Shown here: in pieces, positions 59,348-64,000 of the stretch
Position numbering within the stretch: the first letter of the stretch is position 1
How the letters are laid out: every line of letters begins with the position of its first letter
Source: Hymenobacter volaticus
Lineage (GTDB): Bacteria > Bacteroidota > Bacteroidia > Cytophagales > Hymenobacteraceae
Length of the DNA stretch: 64,000 bases
Assembly (NCBI RefSeq): GCF_022921055.1
Contig: NZ_CP095061.1
Span: 4,565,501 to 4,629,500 of the forward strand
Direction: 5' to 3'
Notes under the pieces: generated by a model
Seen by the model: the letters and a program-made list of their open reading frames with translations, nothing else
Told to the model about the DNA's origin: nothing
Database searches by the model: none
Program-made: the position numbers and the translations under genes

Positions 59348-59442
59348 GCTCAGAGAAAGGTAGATAAGCAACTGCTGCTTGCGGCAGGTAGAGTAGGTTT
59401 CTGGCGCGGCAACGGGTGGCATGCTAAGTTAGTTCAAATTCT

Positions 59443-60450
59443 TTAAAACTTGTAAGTCAGCCCTATACCTAACGTTTCTTTGAATTGAATTCGTCGGCCT
59501 TGGGCGGTGAAGTCGCTGTTTTGTTTGTCGGCGTTAAGAGGCACCAAAACATCATCATCGTATACTAGTGCGGTAGCAACGCTGGCACTAAAGAATTTGT
59601 TGACTTTGAAATCCAGCAAATTTTCCCAGTTCACATCCACGTTTTGCGGGTTATGGAAGTAATTGCTGAACAGTTCTACCCGCGTCTGATACGTGATGTT
59701 GGTCATCAAACTCCGCCGGTAGCGCACGTTCAGGTAGGCACCTAGCTCCTCACGAAGCCGTTCGCCACTACCAATTATGGGCAGCCCATCAGCATCAAGC
59801 CGGGCAGCTTTCACGCCGAAAGCCCCTACATCGGCCAGCCGTTGGTCGTTTACTACCGTGAACTTGCCTGTTGCTGGCGACAAAAACAGTGAAAAGTCGT
59901 CGCTAGGTTTGTATTCAAAGCCTACTGAAGCCAAGATGTAGGCCGGCGCGAAGAATTTCGACAACAGCGAATCTGGTTTGGTTATGTCTTTGGTGGGCGT
60001 GAGCTGCGTTTTAAGGTTTAACTGTGCGGCATAGGACCACTTGTTGGCGTAGTTGCGAGCATAGCGGGCATTTAGCTCCAACCGATCATCGTTTTTGCGC
60101 ACTTTGGATTTGCCGGCTTTCAGCAAGCCGTACACCAAGTTGGTAGCTACCGCAAACGTGTGGTTTTCGCCGCGGAAGTACACGTAGGCATTGCCTAGCG
60201 CTAGCAACGAAAGCGAGCTTTGACCTCCAGGCGCCCAATTGCTTAAACTAACTTGACTGAAATTAAGTGTACCATCTCCCCCACGTCGCCAACCACGGAT
60301 TGTGTCTTCATCGGCCGCAATTCGGAAAGCGGCTGGTGGGGTTGGGGCTCGATAAGGCGCGTAATTTTGCGCGTGTGCACTACTATAAAGCCCCAACAGC
60401 AAGCTTAATAACAAAAACTTTCTGGCGAAAGAGAGAATAGTTGTTCTCAT
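59443..60450 (-). CDS. DUF3078 family outer-membrane protein
   Basis: 335 aa with a signal peptide (S-S-A-H-A-Q). Characteristic opening W-x-x-G-G-D-G-T-L-N-F-S-Q-V-S-L-S-N-W-A-P-G-G, then amphipathic beta strands, e.g. R-L-E-L-N-A-R-Y-A-R, F-L-S-P-A-T-G-K-F-T and a final L-G-I-G-L-T-Y-K-F. Predicted outer-membrane barrel of a Bacteroidota-specific family; function unknown. Confidence 0.82.
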   Translation of the reverse strand: MRTTILSFARKFLLLSLLLGLYSSAHAQNYAPYRAPTPPAAFRIAADEDTIRGWRRGGDGTLNFSQVSLSNWAPGGQSSLSLLALGNAYVYFRGENHTFAVATNLVYGLLKAGKSKVRKNDDRLELNARYARNYANKWSYAAQLNLKTQLTPTKDITKPDSLLSKFFAPAYILASVGFEYKPSDDFSLFLSPATGKFTVVNDQRLADVGAFGVKAARLDADGLPIIGSGERLREELGAYLNVRYRRSLMTNITYQTRVELFSNYFHNPQNVDVNWENLLDFKVNKFFSASVATALVYDDDVLVPLNADKQNSDFTAQGRRIQFKETLGIGLTYKF

Positions 60451-60485
60451 AAAGGAGAAAAACCAAACAACTAAAAGGTGAATAA

Positions 60486-60530
60486 AAAGCCGGTTTTCGC
60501 CCAGACTACATGCGGGCGAAAACCGGCTTT
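60486..60530. terminator. Intrinsic terminator after mscL
   Basis: Perfect 17-bp arms (60486-60502 and 60514-60530), 11-nt loop. The A5 run at 60484-60488 reads as T on the minus strand. Confidence 0.8.
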
Positions 60531-60565
60531 ACAGACTTTACAACAACAAACCAACAATACAACAG

Positions 60566-60988
60566 CTAGGTACGACTACGTAGCGCATCCCGGATTTCTA
60601 TTAGTAGCGCTTGGTCTTTGGTAGGCGCTGGTTCAGCTACTACTACTTCCACGGGCTTCTTAAAACGATTCGCAAGTTTAACAATCCAGAAAATTGCAAA
60701 AGCAATGAGAAGGAAATCAATGACAGCAGTCAAGAACAAGCCAAAATTCACGGTGGCAGCACCAGCATCCTTCGCGGCCTTCAGCGTATTGTAGCTGCTA
60801 CCATCAAGGGCGATAAACCAATCGGTGAAATCTTTTCCGCCAGTTAAGAAGCTTAATATGGGCATCAAGATGTCATCGGTAAGCGAAGTTACAATCTTGC
60901 CAAACGAAGCTCCGATAATAACGCCTACTGCCAGATCGAGCACATTTCCTTTGGAAATAAACTCTTTGAATTCGGAAACAAACCCCAT
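60566..60988 (-). CDS. mscL: Large-conductance mechanosensitive channel
   Basis: Homopentameric inner-membrane channel that opens under membrane tension in osmotic down-shock. 140 aa from ATG 60988: F-K-E-F-I-S-K-G-N-V-L-D-L-A-V-G-V-I-I-G-A-S-F-G (TM1 with the gate), I-M-P-like loop D-I-L-M-P, TM2 F-L-L-I-A-F-A-I-F-W-I-V-K, and a cytoplasmic tail with helix A-L-L-I-E-I-R-D-A-L. A TACCTTTG box lies on the minus strand at 61071-61078. Confidence 0.95.
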   Translation of the reverse strand: MGFVSEFKEFISKGNVLDLAVGVIIGASFGKIVTSLTDDILMPILSFLTGGKDFTDWFIALDGSSYNTLKAAKDAGAATVNFGLFLTAVIDFLLIAFAIFWIVKLANRFKKPVEVVVAEPAPTKDQALLIEIRDALRSRT

Positions 60989-61226
60989 GTGCTTGTAAAT
61001 TTTGTGGTGAGACAAGACAACTGATTGGGGCTAATATACTTTATTCTTAATACCTCGGCCGTGGTTTATACAAAGGTAATGCACTCGTTTAAAGCGAAAA
61101 CTGCTTTTCGCTGGATCAGGGCTTCTCCCCGCTTAATACCTCGTTCAAGCTAGCGAATACCGGCTTCTGCCTCCCGATTTAGGCTATCTTTGCTGGCATC
61201 CTGCTACCGCCACTCCACTTTTCTGC

Positions 61227-62014
61227 ATGGCTTCTTTCGAAAATCTGCTCTATGACCTCGATGCCGAAAGCGGCATTTTGACCATCACGCTAAATCGGCC
61301 AACCAAGCTCAACGCTCTCAACAACGCCACTATCACTGAAATCGGGAAGGCCATGCAACAGGCCCTCGACGACCAGCATGTACGAGGCATCATTCTGACG
61401 GGTAGCGGCGAGAAGGCCTTTGTCGCCGGTGCTGATATTGCCGAGCTAGCCGCCTTGAGCGAGCCACTTGCTCGCCGGGCTTCCGAACATGGGCAAGAGG
61501 TATTCTGCATGATAGAAGAAAGCCCGAAGCCTGTAGTAGCCGCCGTAAACGGCTTCGCGCTAGGGGCGGTTGTGAGTTAGCTATGGCCTGCCACTTGCGG
61601 ATTGCCGCCGACAATGCCCGTTTCGGTCAGCCGGAAGTGAACTTAGGGTTGATTCCGGGTTATGGTGGCACGCAGCGCCTGACACAGCTAATCGGTAAAG
61701 GCAAAGCGTTAGAGCTAATGATGACAGCCGACATGGTAAAAGCCGACGAAGCCTTACGTCTTGGCTTGGTCAACCATGTGGTGCCCGCTGTCGACTTGCT
61801 CGCATTCACGCGCGAACTACTTGGTCGTATTCTCACGAAGGCGCCACTAGCCATTGGGCTGGTTATCGACAGTGTGAATGCTTACTTCGCCGATGACCGG
61901 CAGGGATATCAAACGGAGGCTAATGCTTTTGCCCGCTGTTTTGTATCGCAAGATTTCAAGGAAGGCACGCAAGCCTTTCTAGAGAAGCGGCCGGCTGCTT
62001 TCACCGGTAAATAA
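61227..62014 (+). CDS. Enoyl-CoA hydratase/isomerase family protein (frameshifted)
   Basis: Crotonase-fold enzyme, 262 aa after repair. L-N-R-P-T-K-L-N-A-L-N, G-x-G-E-K-A-F-V-A-G-A-D-I-A-E-L (oxyanion-hole region), then G-F-A-L-G-G-G-C-E-L-A-M-A-C, and F-G-Q-P-E-V-N-L-G-L-I-P-G-Y-G-G-T-Q-R-L. Both Glu residues typical of hydratases are present (C-E-L-A and Q-P-E-V). The frame breaks at GGGG 61563-61566; one more G restores G-G-G-C-E-L. Likely fatty-acid or hydroxybutyryl-CoA metabolism. No beta-oxidation partner is adjacent. Confidence 0.9.
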
Positions 62015-62121
62015 CATTCCTTTTATAGGAGTACCTATCCTTTCGAGGTAGTAGGCTCACTACTTTTTCAGCCAACTATCGCACAAGACGTTCCTGCCCA
62101 AGCAGGAAGACACTGACTATT

Positions 62122-63626
62122 ATGAGTTCAATTGCCAAGCGTCTTGCTTCGCAGACGGCCGTGTACGGTATCAGCAGCATTGTGGGGCGCGTGCTGACTT
62201 ACCTGCTGGTGCCAGTGTATACCGGACGGTTCGCCGCGGCCGAGTACGGTATTGTGACGGCCCTGTACGCCTGCGTTTCATTTCTGAACGTGCTGTTCAC
62301 TTACGGGCTCGAAACAACCTTTTTCCGCTTTGCTTCCCGCCCCGGCACCGACCGCCAACTACTATACAGCCGGGTGCTGAGCTTGCTAATCGTGAGCAGC
62401 ATTGTGTTTTCGGGGCTGCTGGCGTGGCAGGCAGGCGCGTTGCTGCGGCTGCTAAAGCTGCCGTCAGGACAAGAGCGGTATGCAGTTTGGCTGGCGCTTA
62501 TTCTAGGTCTCGATGCGGTGGCGGCTATTCCGTTTGCGCGGCTGCGCCTAGAGAACAAGGCCCAGAAGTTTGCAGCTATTCGCATGGCTAATATCGTGCT
62601 GAACGTAGCCTTAAATCTGTTCTTCATCATCGTGTGCCCCGATATCATGGCGGGCGAATACCTGACTGTACTTCAGCCCCTGATAGCGCGCATCTATGAC
62701 CCAAGCATTGGGGTTGGCTACGTGTTTTTGTCGAACCTAGCTGCTAGTGCGTTCACATTGCTACTCCTGGCGCGCGAACTAGCCGCCTTCCGCTTCAACA
62801 TTGACGTAGCAAGCATCCGGCCGATGCTGGTATATGCCTATCCTATTATGTTGATGGGACTGGCCGGCATGGTAAACGAAACGCTCGACCGGATTTTGCT
62901 GCCGGCCTGGCTACCGGAGGGATTTTACCCGGGCAAGAGCAGCGAGACGGTAGCGGGTATCTACGGGGCGTGCTATAAGCTGAGCATTTTCATGAGCCTT
63001 GTTATTCAGGCCTTCCGTTACTCTGCCGAGCCGTTCTTCTTCTCGCAGAGCACCGAAAAGAACTCTCCGGCTACGTTTGCCTTGGTTTTGAAGTGGTTCA
63101 CACTCTGCTGCGCTTTTATTTTCGTCTTTATCAGCGTCAACCTCGAAGACTTTGCCAAACATTTTTTGCGCAGTGCCGAATACCGCGAAGGCATTGCAGT
63201 AGTGCCCGTATTGCTGCTAGCCAACTTATTTTTGGGTGTGTACTGGAATCTGTCGGTGTGGTTTAAGCTTACCGACAAAACCTATTACGGCACCTACATT
63301 GGGGGGCCGGCGCCGTACTCACCATCGTGCTGAACATTTTGCTGATTCCGGTGCTCGGCTATATGGGTTGCGCCCTCACCACCCTAGCCTGCTACTTTAT
63401 GATGGCCGCCATTTGTTGGCGGCTGGGTGAACGGCACTTCCCGGTACCTTACCCGGTAGGGCGCCTACTGACGTGGCTACTGGTAGCATCGGGAGTGGTG
63501 GCGCTCGGATGGTTTGTTTCCTTCGATGATTATTGGGTGCGCCACTTTTGGCATTTGGTGCTGTGCGCCGGCTTCTTGGGATTGGTAGTGCTGGTTGAAA
63601 AACCACACCGCTTGCTGGCCCGATGA
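62122..63626 (+). CDS. Oligosaccharide flippase (Wzx-like, frameshifted)
   Basis: About 501 aa with 12-14 membrane helices after repair. The start S-x-I-A-K-R-L-A-S-Q-T-A-V-Y-G-I-S-S-I-V-G-R and later helices match the MATE/MVF-type polysaccharide flippases. The frame breaks at GGGGGG 63301-63306; one more G turns ...IGGPAPYS... into ...IGGAGAVLTIVLNILLIPVLGYMG.... It would move a lipid-linked sugar across the inner membrane. Followed closely by dut, a frequent neighbour order in this group. Confidence 0.88.
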
Positions 63627-63743
63627 GGCAGTGAGTGTACGTACAGGTTGCCGGTTACCACTGATGACTGGCTTCGGAAAGCGTACCGGCAACTCGTAAC
63701 GTACACTTGATTGCTGGCAATCCAATTAATTGAAACCAGAAAC

Positions 63744-63751
63744 TACCTTTG
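63744..63751 (+). promoter_or_regulatory. Possible -7 element of dut, with a leaderless mRNA
   Basis: TACCTTTG fits TAnnTTTG and ends 4 nt before the dut ATG. If used, transcription would start at or near the A of the start codon. No matching TTG is at the standard distance. Confidence 0.4.
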
Positions 63752-63755
63752 CCGC

Positions 63756-64000
63756 ATGCAGATACCCGTTATCAACCGCTCCCGCCACCCATTGCCCGAG
63801 TACCAGACGGCCCATGCCGCGGGCCTCGATGTTCGGGCCAACCTCAGCGAGTCCGTTACGTTGAAGCCATTGCAACGTGCCCTTATTCCGACGGGTCTGT
63901 TTCTGGAAATTCCAGTTGGCTATGAGGTGCAGGTGCGGCCTCGCAGCGGCTTGGCGTACAAGCACGGTATCGGTATCGTGAATAGCCCGGGCACCATCGA
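63756..64000 (+). CDS. dut: dUTP diphosphatase, 5' part
   Basis: Hydrolyses dUTP to dUMP, keeping uracil out of DNA. The first 81 codons are in the window and the gene leaves at the right edge. Landmarks: [24 protein letters not shown] (motif 1 region), and [12 protein letters not shown] (motif 2) with I-V-N-S-P-G-T-I (motif 3 begins). Start ATG 63756 matches family length. Frame is intact. Confidence 0.92.
   Translation, partial: MQIPVINRSRHPLPEYQTAHAAGLDVRANLSESVTLKPLQRALIPTGLFLEIPVGYEVQVRPRSGLAYKHGIGIVNSPGTI

Overview
The window looks like chromosomal DNA from a Bacteroidota bacterium of the Cytophagales, most likely Hymenobacter or a close relative. The evidence is type IX secretion C-terminal domains (glucose dehydrogenase at the left edge, two giant gliding-motility-type proteins at 44-52 kb), DUF1501/DUF1800 and DUF3078 families, a Pro/Ala-rich IF-2, and promoters of the Bacteroidota TTG-N19/20-TAnnTTTG type. 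No rRNA, tRNA, CRISPR array, prophage or intact insertion sequence was recognised.

Layout. 1-0.75 kb: tail of a secreted sugar dehydrogenase. 1.2-6.1 kb: Nramp metal transporter, TonB-dependent receptor and an outer-membrane protein. The first two are preceded by matching TTTAGR-N4-TCTAAA palindromes that resemble DtxR-family operators. 6.2-14.3 kb: two SPW membrane proteins, a DUF1800/DUF1501 pair, a glycosyltransferase and a lamin-tail surface protein. 14.4-21.6 kb: aspartate-semialdehyde dehydrogenase, a tandemly duplicated pair [triple TonB-C-domain protein + alpha/beta hydrolase], a membrane/SRPBCC protein and YceI. 21.8-26.3 kb: dxs, a flippase-like protein, a lipoprotein and a LysM protein. 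26.6-33.9 kb: a sulfur/methionine operon (metY, metX, ssuA, ssuC, ssuB, homoserine dehydrogenase) behind a strong promoter, a SAM-I riboswitch and a short ORF ending in a run of cysteine codons. 34-43 kb: LD-carboxypeptidase, a MutS-like ATPase, a rearrangement scar with an LD-carboxypeptidase remnant, an AT-rich toxin/immunity-like pair (TssD domain fused to an ADP-ribosyltransferase), an M28 peptidase, cysS and a membrane-anchored EEP hydrolase. 44-52 kb: two tandem giant T9SS proteins. 52-57 kb: rimP-nusA-infB. 57.5-64 kb: envelope proteins, mscL, an enoyl-CoA hydratase, a polysaccharide flippase and the start of dut.

The two most interesting items are the TssD-ADP-ribosyltransferase gene with its downstream partner (a candidate type VI secretion effector and immunity protein), and the double leader (SAM riboswitch plus Cys-codon leader peptide) in front of the sulfur operon.

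Sequence quality. Nine genes, including the normally essential dxs, are each broken by one missing base in or beside a short homopolymer, usually G or C. Restoring one base repairs every one of them. This is far more like a sequencing or assembly artefact than real gene decay, so these genes are annotated here as single CDS.
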